Below, one piece after another: positions 24,340 to 35,755 of a DNA stretch of 64,000 nt. The position numbers and the translations under genes are program-made. The DNA is from Amaranthus tricolor (Eukaryota > Streptophyta > Magnoliopsida > Caryophyllales > Amaranthaceae): positions 24,098,647 through 24,162,646 of the forward strand of contig NC_080057.1 in the NCBI RefSeq assembly GCF_026212465.1. Reading direction: 5' to 3'. The first letter of the stretch is position 1. Every line of letters begins with the position of its first letter. The notes below the pieces were generated by a model. The model did not search any database. It was given only the letters and a program-made list of their open reading frames with translations, and had not been told where the DNA came from.

Positions 24340-25573
24340 CTAATCAATTAGTTACTATAGCAACAACTGCATTAAAGCAACACGAGAAATTGAAACAGAA
24401 AATTAGAATTGGGAGATCACCCATCTAATAAAACATAATTCAGATATAAAGTGAACCAAAATGAAATGAGCATAATCATTAGTTCAAAAGGCAGCAGTGA
24501 CTTATGTTATGGAAATTGAGAACACAGCAAAAGGCCTCATAGGCTCATACTATATAATGAAATGCCCCTTTTAGGTGATACACCCTTAATAGATCATATA
24601 AAACACAACTGAAACATGAGGTACAAAGTTTATGCGAATCGGTGAAAGAGATAGAAAGAGTAATCATAAGCCCAAAAACGAATTGAATTCCACATTTAAG
24701 CTTGACCAAACAAAATTAAAGGTAAATCATCATATACATATCGAGCTGGTGGAATATTTTTTTGATGCTATGTCAAGGACCAAAGATTTGTAGTTCTTTG
24801 GTTGCAAAACATAGTAGACTATATTAAACTACCTCATTATATTATGTGCACTTCTTATTTATATAGAGTCGCATATGATTTTGCTACCATGATTAACTCT
24901 TTATCATCATTAACAAGCGCAATGCCGCAGAGTTGCATACATCCGATCCCCAAACCCCGCCTACGTGGGAGTCATTAATGGCATTTGTATTCGGTAATGA
25001 AATAATATCTCGTATTATGTCAAACCAACTCAATCAAAAATTTAAGCTCGTGGTTTTAACCCTATAATGTACTTCTTATTATGTATTCTATGATTCTATC
25101 ACTTGATTAGTACAATTGAGCATACAGCTTTCATCCCATCAAAATCATTCTCGCCATAATTGGTAAAGTTTCCATTATTTGAGCAAAATAACTAGTAATT
25201 AGTAGATCCTCAATATACCCAAAAACCACAACTTAACTTTCAATATGGGTTTCAAATTTCAATCAAGCAACCATATATGAATACCTAAAGCTTAATTAAA
25301 TTCACAAAATGCAAACTAATTACATAAAACCCTACAAGCAAAATTAGAATTATTTCAGCAAAAATCATTTAGTGTGATCTACAAGAAACATAATACTAAT
25401 AGTAACAACCAAATTACACAAATAGATATATACTCACTCAATTCCATCAATTACCCAGAAAAGGAAAACAATTAAAAATACATGAAAACAAAAATAAAAA
25501 TAAGATCAAAACCCTACAAGATTACCATAATCCAATAAGTGACAAAACCCACAAAATTAAGCTGAAAAAGTCA
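24340..25573 (-). other. Likely 5' UTR intron of the kinase gene
   Basis: In minus-strand sense a donor (AAGAAG|GTGACT) sits near 25573 and an acceptor (TTGATTAG) just before AAACGATGAAG at the start codon. The intervening DNA is AT-rich and carries SINE-like pieces at about 24905-25090. A leader exon would lie at about 25574-25670. Confidence 0.5.
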
Positions 25574-25699
25574 CCTTCTTTCACGAGCTTCTTGAATCTT
25601 GACTGTACTGAAGGGAAATTAACTGAAGAGCGAACTGATAGAGAAAGTTGAATTCAAAGTAGAAGAAAAACGGACGAATGGACATTTTTAGGAAAGAGC

Positions 25700-26322
25700 T
25701 AAGAAAATGAGTGGGGACGGTAAGCAAGCTTCGTTGATTTCTTACCTTCAGATTCAAACGTGTTAATATTTATCCCATTTTAATTAACTTTCACCATAAT
25801 TCGAATAAAAATAGATGTTTAAAATAATTTTATATAATAAATATAAACACAAAATTTAATTTTAAATTGATAAAAATATTTATTTAAAATCAATTTGATA
25901 AATTTATTAAACATCTACACTTGACGAATCACACACGAGAAAGAGAAAGAGAGTCAAGTCTACGCACGGCAGCTAGAAGTCAGCAAGCCATATTAGACGT
26001 TCACTTTGAAAAAATGATCTACTAAGTTACACGTTAGTACACTTTGTGACTTTTATTTTTTTAAAATAAACTTAAACTTTGAAACTTATTCTTCTTTTCT
26101 ATAAAATTCCTACACTTAGTTGTTAATACAAGAGTTTTTATAAAATAAATGTAGCAATGTTGTGCGATAGAGTAGTGTTATCAATGGTAGGATTTCCTTA
26201 CCCTAAATAAAATAGGCATTTATTTCGGACTCAGAGTTAGCAAAAATCCTAAGATTTGAAAATTTACAATGATTAGTTATTTTATTAATTAAGGAGTATA
26301 CGAAACATTTTTGTTGTTTATA
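25700..26322. other. AT-rich spacer
   Basis: No coding or RNA signal is seen. It is probably the promoter side of the kinase gene, followed by low-complexity AT sequence. Confidence 0.4.
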
Positions 26323-26765
26323 AGGAAAAAATTACATAGAATAATCTAATATTTTTCATAATTTTCCTACAATAATTCCACCTATTGATTATACATAAAC
26401 AATCTCAATTTTAGGGATCATTTGCCTAGAGTAAACTTGGATAACCCGATGACCTGCTGTAGTAGGTAATTCACCAAAAAAAAGTAAATTCAAAATTAAT
26501 TTAAAATTAGAAAAAAAATTTGAAAATTTACATAAAAAATTCTAAATAATAAAAAAAATCATAAATTTTTTTAAACATTTTTTTCGACATTTTATTATAA
26601 TTTATCTTTTTAAAAAAAAAAAAACTTGTTATAGCAAGTCATCCGATTACCGGGTTTACTATAGGAAAATACCTCTCAAAGTTGGGATTATTCATAGTTA
26701 ATCAATAGCTGAGATAATTTTAGGAAAATCATGAATATTTTGGATTATTCTAGGTAATTTTTCCT
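26323..26765. mobile_element. Long-TIR (foldback) MITE
   Basis: The left end AGGAAAAAATTACATAGAAT and the right end ATTCTAGGTAATTTTTCCT are inverted repeats. Matching pairs continue inward, for example TTGATTATACATAAACAATC against GATTATTCATAGTTAATCAA, and ATAACCCGATGACCTGCT against AGCAAGTCATCCGATTACCG. The 443 bp is therefore nearly one hairpin. Confidence 0.7.
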
Positions 26766-26769
26766 ACTT

Positions 26770-27240
26770 AAAATGATAATTTTATTTTTCTAAATACACG
26801 TTAAAGTTCAGAATCGACCCTCTATAAAGAAGCTTATTTTTTTCAGTTTACCTAGGACCCATAAAATATAAGAAAGGGCTAATGGCATTATAAATCCTAA
26901 CACTTAATTTCAGTCAATAGTATGTACCTGTATGACTATCAATAGATGTTAAATAGAAATTTTCATCAATTGTTATAGCCAACTTGCGCTATTACATCCA
27001 AGAAACTACAAACTTGACTTAAAATCAGCCCGATGATCATAACACCCATCCCCGTGAAAACACCCCTGCCATTAGTTGTCACATACGCTATATGGCAAAG
27101 ACGTTATCTGGATAAAAAGCCACTCCTAGTGAAGTGAACGATTTTATCACATAACGGAAATTCAGCAGCTGAAGTTTTCGACTTATAGATCTTCTAAGGT
27201 TCTATATATGCATATCCAACGGAGAGATTTTCGAATGAAC
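26770..27240. other. 3' flank of the coiled-coil gene
   Basis: No gene is seen. The end nearest 27245 should be the 3' UTR of the gene at 27246-30071. Confidence 0.4.
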
Positions 27241-27245
27241 TTAAT

Positions 27246-30071
27246 TTACTCGGACTTGCACTTCAACTTCTCGATTTCAAGCTCTTGCTTCATGGATTCT
27301 AACCGCTTAAGCAAATATATGTTCTCCTGTTTATGAAGTTGAAAATCACATATAATTCATAAATCCTTTTCATGGCAAACAAACATAACGAGGATACCGC
27401 TTAAAATGCTAAATCAAAGCAAAATTACTTACACGAAGGATTCTTCAGGCTTACCCTGGTATAAAAAAAAAAAAAATTCGTACTTATACATAATTTACCT
27501 TTTGTAGCGTTTCAACTCTTTCATCAACACTCGGCGTGTCCTTTTCCAATTTACTATGGGATTCCTTTACCTGAAAGAGCAAAAGATACTCGTAAAGTCG
27601 TAATCAACTACAATTCATGTTATATAATACAGATGCATAAACTACAAGACTCCGCGCCGTTTATAAACTCCCAGAAAAGCAAGTGAAAAGGTGTTAAAAC
27701 TGATGATTGGCTCGGTCATAGTTACCAGAAATCGGAAACTTCCCACCGAATTCCATTTCAAAACCTTTGTTTTCGAAACTCTAGATTAACGTTTCTAAAA
27801 CTACATTCCCCAAATGATTTTTTCAACCCCAAAAACATGATTACTGATACAAAAGCCCTTCTTTTCTTTTCTTTTTTCCTTATCTTTTTTTTTAGTCATT
27901 TTCTTTTCTTTCCTTTTTTTATGCTCAATTATTTTGTTGTAAATTAAAATTGTACCTACATTTCCAAATTTCTAAATATAGCATTTTTTTGTTTCCGTTT
28001 CCGTTTCTTGTATCTAATTTCGTTTACCTTGTAGCTAAATGCTCTTAGTGCAGGAACATTTGGGCTGATAAGAATTCAATTTATTCAGGTGTCATTCAAA
28101 GAGGTATTCATACATACAGAGTTTCCAATATTCTTGTATTTTCTTGCCTAAATTTGAGTGGAATGAATCAATGAAAAGGGTGTGTGCTTTGAATATTAAA
28201 CCTTCTGTTTCTTGATAGATAATTGTTTGAAATCTTACTCATCCTATTGGATTGATCCCAAGAGATTCATCCACAAACCTTGACATATTCACAAAATTGC
28301 TTGCAATAAGGGATTTTAATTTGGTAGAAAATTTTCACCCACCAACCTAAAATACGAGAGATTTAATTTGTTCAAAGTAGCTTCACCGGACACTCAATAA
28401 TTCAATCAAACTAATTTGAATCGGGTTTGTACATTGAATCCAAGACTTTTGACGTTGGCTTTACTGTTTCACACATCAAGATCAAGGAAGCATCGTTGTG
28501 TTTGAGTTCTTCTAACGCAAAAAATTTTGGAAACTTATTAGTTCATTCAACATTTAAGAAAAGATATGTGATCTTATGTCCTATTTTAGGTTATCAAGTA
28601 AACATAATATCGAAATTCAAGTAAACCTATAAGCACGCCAATTAAAGAAAGGGACAACTAAACAAAACACAAGAAAGTGGAGGAAAAAACATCGATAAAA
28701 AGGTCCAATTATGTAGCTTGAACATCATGGGAAAAAATAAGGATCGTGCCATACCTCAGTGAGCTCCTTCATACATTGAGAGACTCTAGCCCTTTCTTCA
28801 TCAAACCTAGACCTCCACTCCGCCGACTCGTCCATTGCTTCTCTATGGGCAAGATCAAATTGTCTCCTACACATTTCGAGTAACAATTCAAATCATGGAA
28901 CCTTCTAGTAATCCAATGTATTTTAGACAAATTAACAGCAAAGTCAGTCACCAAAGTACTACCAAAGGACTAGGCCGCACAAAATTCACAACTTATATCT
29001 ACTTGCAGATTCGAAAGGAATTTAATTTAGTGAGTTAATTCTGAAACTAACAACTAATACTGCAAATCAATGCATAACATTCAGAAATCACCATTTAAAC
29101 ACTTAATTTTCCAGCTAGGGAGCAAAACATAAAAAATAGAAACCAATATCCATTTGTTATTGTTTCTTGAAAGAATTGTCATATTTTGCACTTCAATACT
29201 TCCGGGCTATCCATTCCACTATCAAAAAATGTGCTCTTCACCTTATTTGATTACCTCTTCAACCATCACCATTACATTAATTACCACATTGGAACATACT
29301 CGTTCGCATTTTAAACACAATAATTAATATAAAACTCCCAAATCCCAATTCACACTTTAACCCCAACACTCTTCTCTAATCTCATGTTAATGTCTAAATG
29401 TGACAAGTAATCGACGCAAACAATAACACAAAAGTAATTGACATATAACAACAAAAACAAAGCATTAAACCCAAAAGATCGAGATCGATTACATGAGTCA
29501 ATAGAATAGTCTAAGTGTTTATCCACATTAATTCTCCTAAAAGTTTTCATATCCTCTCCTACTCATGTCCTCTATTGCTCTTGGTCTCCCTAACCCTCTT
29601 CCTATATAGTAAATCCCCAGACCCAAGTTCCAACTTTGTATATTCCTTACCAGTTTGTCAATATTCCATCGTTACACATAACCAAATCATCTTAAACTAA
29701 TCTCTTTCCCCTCGTGCTCAATATCTTAGTCATTCACATGTATAAAAGAGAAAGAAATTAAAAACCCAATAAATTAGAGCTTGTAACTCAAATAACTGAA
29801 GAAAAATTAAGCAAGTGGCATGCAAATGTTCACATTGTTCATTATCAGATAAGTATCTAGCAATCTGGGTGTGAATCGAAGGGAAAAGGGTTGTCGGTTC
29901 ATACCTAAGCAAGTCCGTATCACCAGCAGAAGTCTGGTAATCAATGATCCATAATCTAAAGTAAACAATAATACCCAATACCATAACAGTGGCTAACCCG
30001 AGAAGCAGAGCTCTTCTAGGAATGCCCATTTGATCTCTCCTCCTCTTACCGGATCCTCTAGAAATGTTCAT
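27246..30071 (-). CDS. Small membrane-anchored coiled-coil protein
   Basis: Four exons: 29905-30071, 28755-28866, 27499-27570 and 27246-27326, giving 143 residues with consistent GT-AG borders and phase. A basic N-terminus (RGSGKRRRDQMGIPRR) precedes one hydrophobic segment (ALLLGLATVMVLGIIVYFRL, about residues 21-40). The remainder is charged with coiled-coil character: QFDLAHREAMDESAEWR, RVSQCMKELTE, DERVETLQKENIYLLKRLES. It looks like a type II, signal-anchor protein with a coiled-coil tail, as found on Golgi or other endomembranes. I believe similar short proteins are annotated as uncharacterised in other plants but cannot name the family. Positive residues before the membrane segment suggest the N-terminus is cytosolic. 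Confidence 0.8.
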
Positions 30072-30214
30072 GATGTGGGAGAATACTGCGCTTTCTGCGG
30101 AACCATCTCGGGAGTCGGAGTGTCCGGGAATGCCAGTTTATGTTTTGATTTTGAACAAACACGGGCTAAATTACGGTTGGTGATCCGACCCACCCAACCT
30201 ATTGCTTGGACGAG

Positions 30215-30394
30215 AGGTGTTCAGAGCAGATACGATACTCCGACATTTACTCGATATTGAAATCGAATTCGACTTAATTTGACTTTAAAATTAATTTAAA
30301 ATAATATAAAAATCAATATGGACGCAAAACCCGAGTTTGAACCGACTTGAAAAACCCGACTCGAAATTGACCCGATGACTTGAATAAACACTTC
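30215..30394. mobile_element. MITE (AGGTGTTC family) upstream of the coiled-coil gene
   Basis: It begins AGGTGTTCAGAGCAGATACG and ends TAAACACTTCT. It shares the AATATAAAAATCAATATGGACGC core with 23588-23766. It lies about 145 bp upstream of the ATG at 30071. Confidence 0.55.
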
Positions 30395-31420
30395 TAGCTT
30401 GGACAAGGAACGTTATTTGATTGGTTGAGTCTGCTCATATTTGATAGCTGATTGGCATAACTAAGTTTATTGTTTGTCAAAATAGTTTGTTGGACAATTT
30501 CAGTAGCAATCTATCTAATTGAAAATAATTTGCCAATTAATTTTACATATGTTGGTGTGAGTTGTTTGTTGTAAATTAATTGATCAACCAACTAATATAA
30601 TAAGAGCAAAAAATAATTAACTTTACAAATGTTGACTAAAAATGACACAGTTGAATTGAAAAGGTTCACAAAATTAAGATAACTAGCAAAACGATCGGAT
30701 TTGGGTTTGGATTTTGGTCGGATTTAACTCGATATTTTTTGTTATTTTCAAGTTAGAGAACAAAATTTTCAGATCATGATGTTGAGACGTTAAAAGTCAA
30801 AACTTTATAATATCACTATTTTCACCATCGAACGTTGTATAGATGCTATTTTTCAATTAGTGTTTTTTATTACTGCTATACGGATATATTGAAGACACTC
30901 TTAATGTTTTTTAAAAACTAATTACTTAAGTTGCTTAACTGCACATACCATTAGTATATATAAAAATTAATTATTCTGGTTAAATTAAATTTTTATGGGT
31001 ATAGAGTAGGCTTAGGGCTGTGAAATACTAAAAGAGAATAGTGAAAATTGAATTCATGTTCTTCAAAAGAATAATAGTTGCCATTGTTTAAACAAAAATA
31101 TAGACGACTTTTGCTTGAAGTCATCTCATAGTGAGACGTATCTATACAAAAAGTACAAAAAAACATGAGAATTTTATATACAAGAGTAAATGTTTGCATT
31201 AATTAAATTAGACTATTTACTATAATTTAAAACAGTCTATATAAACTGCTTAAATGAGAATTTTTGGACAATAAATTATGATTGGTAAAAACAATTAAAG
31301 AGTCACAAATTATTGTATGAGAAAGTCTAATTGTGCTCATGGTGAGACCATCTCTATTAGGTTGTGTAATGTATATTTATAGTGTTAAAGTGATTATTTA
31401 CAATTTTAAATGCAGCTAGT
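30395..31420. other. AT-rich spacer, no gene seen
   Basis: Low-complexity AT sequence with scattered fragments of the GACGGTCTC-type MITE termini (for example near 31110-31140 and 31330-31360). Confidence 0.4.
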
Positions 31421-31421
31421 C

Positions 31422-31671
31422 TCTTGAGAGACCGTTTCTTTGAGAAATGTATCTCAAGCCTAACTCATTAAAGATTAATGCCTACTTACTATATTCTTAA
31501 TGCCTACTTATATTATCCTTAATGCTTGCTTTTTGTATCCTTAATGCCTACTTTCAATATTTTAAATGTCTACTTACATTATTCTTAATGCCTACTTATA
31601 ATAGTTTACAAAATATATATTAGACTAACCCAATTAGAGATGGTCTCCCAAAGAGACCGTCTCTCACAAGA
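31422..31671. mobile_element. MITE with internal tandem repeat
   Basis: The left end TCTTGAGAGACCGTTTCTTTG is the near-perfect inverse of the right end CAAAGAGACCGTCTCTCACAAG. Between them is a run of about five copies of a 22-26 bp unit built on TTAATGCCTACTTAT (31478-31610). Confidence 0.65.
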
Positions 31672-31689
31672 ATTTGTGTTTTAAATGAC

Positions 31690-31880
31690 CAATCATAATG
31701 GCAAAGTGGTGAAGTTTATACTCTTAAAGTGATCATTTACAATCTTAAAGTAGTCAGTTACAATTTTAAAGTGACCAATTATAACATCAAGGTGATTATT
31801 TACATTTTTTTAAATGATCAGCTTTTATAGTCATAAAAATGATCCTATAACTTTAAAGTGATCAATCATAGAATGCGCTG
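31690..31880. repeat. Degenerate minisatellite
   Basis: About six imperfect 22-27 bp units of the type TTAAAGTGATCATTTACAAT in tandem. Confidence 0.6.
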
Positions 31881-32254
31881 ATTGTATAGGTTTGTCTCAT
31901 GGTAAGACGTTCTTATAAAACACTTATGCAAATTAGAATACGAGCAATTTGTTTTTAGATCGTTTCACTAATAAACGTTAACTCCCGAAATAACCAAGGA
32001 AGAGCTATGCAACCAATTTGAAACATAAGTTCATAAATGAGATGGTCTTACGTGATCAATTTTAAAGTGCTTAATTAGAAAAACAAATTAATTATACAAG
32101 TCCATTCATCGTGAGGCGATCTCGTATAACACAATCTCATACAAGACTAGCTGAATTTGAAAATCATTTAAAACCCCAAAAACTACTCTTGTGAGATAAC
32201 GTTTCTTGGAGAAACAACCTCAAAACATGAATTTTATATATTGATAATTTGTTC

Positions 32255-32504
32255 AGCTGGTCTAGGACGGGATGACCTCATAATGAGACGGTCAATTTGG
32301 GCCGGCCCAATTCGCGCGTGTAACAACGTGGGCATTTTTTCATTTTCTAGGCATTTTTCAAATTTGATCTTAAAAGTATCAATTTTGACCTTAAAGGTAT
32401 TAATTTTCAAAATTGATACCTTTAAGGTCAAAAAAGCTAAATGCCCAAAAAATTAAAATGTTATTACTTGCGCGTGAAATGGGCCGGCCACTTCGTCTTA
32501 ACTT
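32255..32504. mobile_element. Foldback MITE (GACGGTCT family), copy 3, truncated
   Basis: The left end has CCTCATAATGAGACGGTCAA and CCGGCCCAATTCGCGCGTG. Inner inverted repeats carry GATACCTTTAAGGTCAAAA. The right terminal part is missing after GGGCCGGCCACTTCGTCTTA. It lies about 300 bp upstream of the L12 start codon. Confidence 0.65.
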
Positions 32505-32617
32505 GCGACACACTCTCATTCAAGTTTTTATGTAATTTGTATTATTAAGCTATTCAACCCATATATAAATGCATTTTATGATGAGACCGTTTATTTGAAA
32601 CCCAAATCACTCTTCTA

Positions 32618-32809
32618 AAAGCCCAAATTCCAAAAACCGCAGAAACATCGGCCCAATAAATTCCACTGCTAAAAAACCCTGATTATAAACTGCTCTGCTA
32701 AAAAACCCTAACCCTAATTGTCTAACCAGCTCATTCCCCTTCCTACAATCCTTTCAATCTTTCATCCATCAACACCGCCGCCACATTTTCTCTCTTTCTC
32801 TCTCTAAAA
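32618..32809 (+). promoter_or_regulatory. Ribosomal-protein-type promoter of the L12 gene
   Basis: A telo-box AAACCCTAACCCTAA (32703-32717) and a GGCCCAA site II-like element (32650-32656) precede a pyrimidine-rich leader (TTTCTCTCTTTCTCTCTCT) just before the ATG. Telo-boxes together with site II elements are typical of plant ribosomal protein promoters active in dividing cells. No clear TATA box is seen at the expected distance. Confidence 0.75.
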
Positions 32810-33310
32810 ATGCCGCCAAAGTTGGACCCATCTCAGATAGTGGACGTCTTCGTCCGAGTCACCGGAGGAGAAGTTGGAGCAGCGAGTTCACTCGCTCCAA
32901 AAATCGGTCCACTCGGTCTTTCTCCAAAGAAAATAGGAGAAGACATTGCTAAGGAAACTGCAAAAGATTGGAAGGGTTTACGAGTGACTGTCAAACTTAC
33001 TGTTCAGAATCGTCAAGCCAAAGTTACAGTTGTTCCGTCTGCTGCTGCATTGGTGATCAAAGCATTGAAAGAGCCAGAAAGAGACAGGAAGAAGACTAAG
33101 AATATTAAACATACTGGTAATATTTCTCTTGATGATGTTATTGAGATTGCTAGAGTTATGAGAAATAGATCCATGGCTAAAGAATTGAAAGGTACTGTTA
33201 AGGAGATTTTGGGAACTTGTGTTTCTGTGGGTTGTACTGTTGATGGTAAGGATCCTAAGGATTTGCAACAAGAAATTACTGATAATGAGGTTGAAATTCC
33301 TGAAAATTAA
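32810..33310 (+). CDS. RPL12: 60S ribosomal protein L12 (uL11)
   Basis: A single uninterrupted frame of 166 residues, the usual length for eukaryotic L12. [20 protein letters not shown] opens it. The N-terminal domain contains [21 protein letters not shown]; the C-terminal RNA-binding domain contains [18 protein letters not shown] and [19 protein letters not shown]. The protein binds the GTPase-associated centre of 25S rRNA at the base of the P stalk and acts in the cytosol. It is intronless, as are many plant copies. The start is supported by the leader, the promoter elements and the conserved MPPK N-terminus. Confidence 0.98.
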   Translation: MPPKLDPSQIVDVFVRVTGGEVGAASSLAPKIGPLGLSPKKIGEDIAKETAKDWKGLRVTVKLTVQNRQAKVTVVPSAAALVIKALKEPERDRKKTKNIKHTGNISLDDVIEIARVMRNRSMAKELKGTVKEILGTCVSVGCTVDGKDPKDLQQEITDNEVEIPEN

Positions 33311-35279
33311 TAAGCTAATCGACTTGTTGTTTTCAATTTCATTAATTTTGCGATTAGTAATCCTTCAGAGTATTATTATTAGGGTTTTGATGAATGATTA
33401 ATGAAAACATATGGTTATATTTGAATGTTTTGGATATTTATGTTCTTCCACATTGTTGTTCCCTTTCTAAATTGCAAATGTTTTCATTGATAATTTTGGT
33501 GATATTTGATAGATTATGATTTTTGAGCAAATAGGTTGAATTTAAAATTGCAATTGCCTTGTGATTTTGGTTATCTACTTGTTTAATGAGTTCATAGGAT
33601 GTTGATCATGTTATGTGCTTGATATCTTTGAATCATCGATTTGTATAAATGCTAAATTCAATCAGTAAAAGCGTAGTTCGATGATGTTATAGTTTAATTA
33701 TATGAGTTCATTTTCCATAGTTGTCATTTTCCATTCCAAGTTTTGGAATCAAGTTTATTGCTTCGGTATACATCAATGGCTAGGTACTTCAGGTTATTCT
33801 CCTACATGCCTCTTTGAATTCGCAACACAGAGATTAAGTTTTCTTAAGTTTTGATAGGTAATTAAGTAAAAGTAAGTCATTGGGGGAGCTCGGCAAAATA
33901 GCTTAATGGGCAATAAATTGGTTGAAACAGCCAATGCTAAATTTTTCGTCCTGTGAATTTTGAGCTGATTGGGTGGTATTGTTGCACATCAATTATGTTG
34001 TTATACTTTACTATGGGCAATGCAGAGAGATTTGTTCACACCCGACTCCAGAGTTGTCTGGATTTAGTTTATCCAGGCCCCGGTTAGAGCAGAATCTGAG
34101 CCTATGCGTAAAGATCTGTACCAATAGTGACTAAACTGATACATTGCTGAACTCCATTTATTCCAATAAGTACACCAAAATCCATACTGTTGATAACTCC
34201 ATTTTTGAGGACTGAGATGATTAGAGTTTAATTCGGTTTATATTAGGCAAGTTGTATCGGAATGGTGGCTACCAGTATGCAGTAGCAACTGCATCCTCCC
34301 CATATTTTTGATAGTTTATGAATCTCTTCTTTTATCTTCTCTGGCTGAGCAATAGAAAGACCATTCTACACAGTATAAATGAGAAAGAACATACCTTTGC
34401 CCGCTCGAGTGCATTTCTTTGAAAATTCGAGTCTGTGGTTCGGTAGATTGAGAGAGGGCTCCTTGACAACCTCCTTTGCCGAAATATTCTCTTTCTTTTC
34501 TTCAATTACTGTTGTAGATATTCATCCGTTCAGGGTTGCAGCTTCTGAAGTATATAAGTCGACCAGAGCGACTTTAACACCATACTTGATCACAAAAACG
34601 ACCCGTTTATTACATTTTACTAATTTTTATGACTGATGAGGTTCTCTTATTCATTGAACTGAAAAGCCACTGATCTAGCTAGTATTTTGCATGATCTTGC
34701 TTAATTACTCCATGTACAAGCACATAGAAAGGTAAAATGGGATCATATCACTATTCCTCAACCCCTTATTTGAGAAGAAGAACCCTACATAGCTCCCAAT
34801 CCTGTTGACTAAGAGCGAGAAGTGAAGAGTGGAAAATACAAATGAAAAGTGATCGGTGAAAAGTGTATGATTTCAAACGAGACATATAAAGTGAACTGGA
34901 GAGTAAAAATTAAAGGATTATTTTGTTAGCAAGTTTTTTAAAATATTCCATTGTAATAAACCTTAAATAGTTAAATTTAGGTGAGTAGATTGCATCTCAT
35001 TTTAGATGTTGGTGCGATGCAAACTATCCAACCAATATTTTCTATATTTACTTGAATTTTATTGCAAATTTAGATAATTAAATAAATGTATCTTAATATA
35101 AATTTACATTTTCATTCATCTCAAGACCTCAAATTTCACATTCTCCTTCAAAAGTTCTTTTAGTTTAAAATTTAGTCTCTCTTTCTCATAATTAGAGGAA
35201 GAGAGAGATAACAATTCTTTACTTTATTCATCACAAATTTTAAATTATTTATTTATTATTTATTAACTTTTTTATAACA
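33311..35279. other. Intergenic, no convincing gene
   Basis: The first 150-250 bases are L12 3' UTR. At 33765-34150 the sequence has near-coding composition (for example TCAGGTTATTCTCCTACATG) and may be an old transposon piece. The open frame at 34379-34636 has no recognisable motif. Confidence 0.35.
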
Positions 35280-35417
35280 ATGGCAAGAAATAAAAGTTTT
35301 ATTATGGAGGTTGCTCCTCCTCCATTTTTGCATCCTCGAAAACCTTCTCATTCTCCAGGACTTGAAACAATTAGGGAAGAAACCTTTGAAGGTTGTGAAG
35401 AAAAGTGTAACAAATAA
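35280..35417 (+). CDS. Candidate small protein, 45 residues
   Basis: The ORF starts MARNKSFIMEVAPPPFL, has a basic proline-rich middle (HPRKPSHSP) and ends in an acidic LETIREETFEGCEEK. The layout of an FIMEVAPPPF start and an L-TI-EE tail reminds me of short uncharacterised plant proteins, but this is from memory. An AT-rich leader with pyrimidine tracts precedes it. There is no signal peptide or membrane segment. It could also be a chance ORF. Confidence 0.4.
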   Translation: MARNKSFIMEVAPPPFLHPRKPSHSPGLETIREETFEGCEEKCNK

Positions 35418-35755
35418 TATTTTATTATTTGGCTAATTGGATTTTGGTATTTTTGCAATGTAAGATAATGTTTAGGAATTTATTAGAAAACAATTCATTC
35501 CGATGAGACTAGTTATTATATTGCTTATAGTGATTGTGACTTTCCATATAGAATTTTATTTGATTAAATTGTTATGTATTTGATCGACTGTTACTCTATT
35601 GTAGATATTGTATGATATTTATATTGAAAAAAAATTATAGATTCCTTTAAAAAAACTCAGTAAAATCAAACCTCTTTTTCTTTTCATGCCTTACACGCAT
35701 TGGTGGTTGGTTTCCAAGAAGCTATATATTCATAAATTAAATAAATTTTGGTAAT
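35418..35755. other. AT-rich flank
   Basis: No feature is seen. The last five bases, GTAAT, are the left target-site copy of the adjacent solo LTR. Confidence 0.5.
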
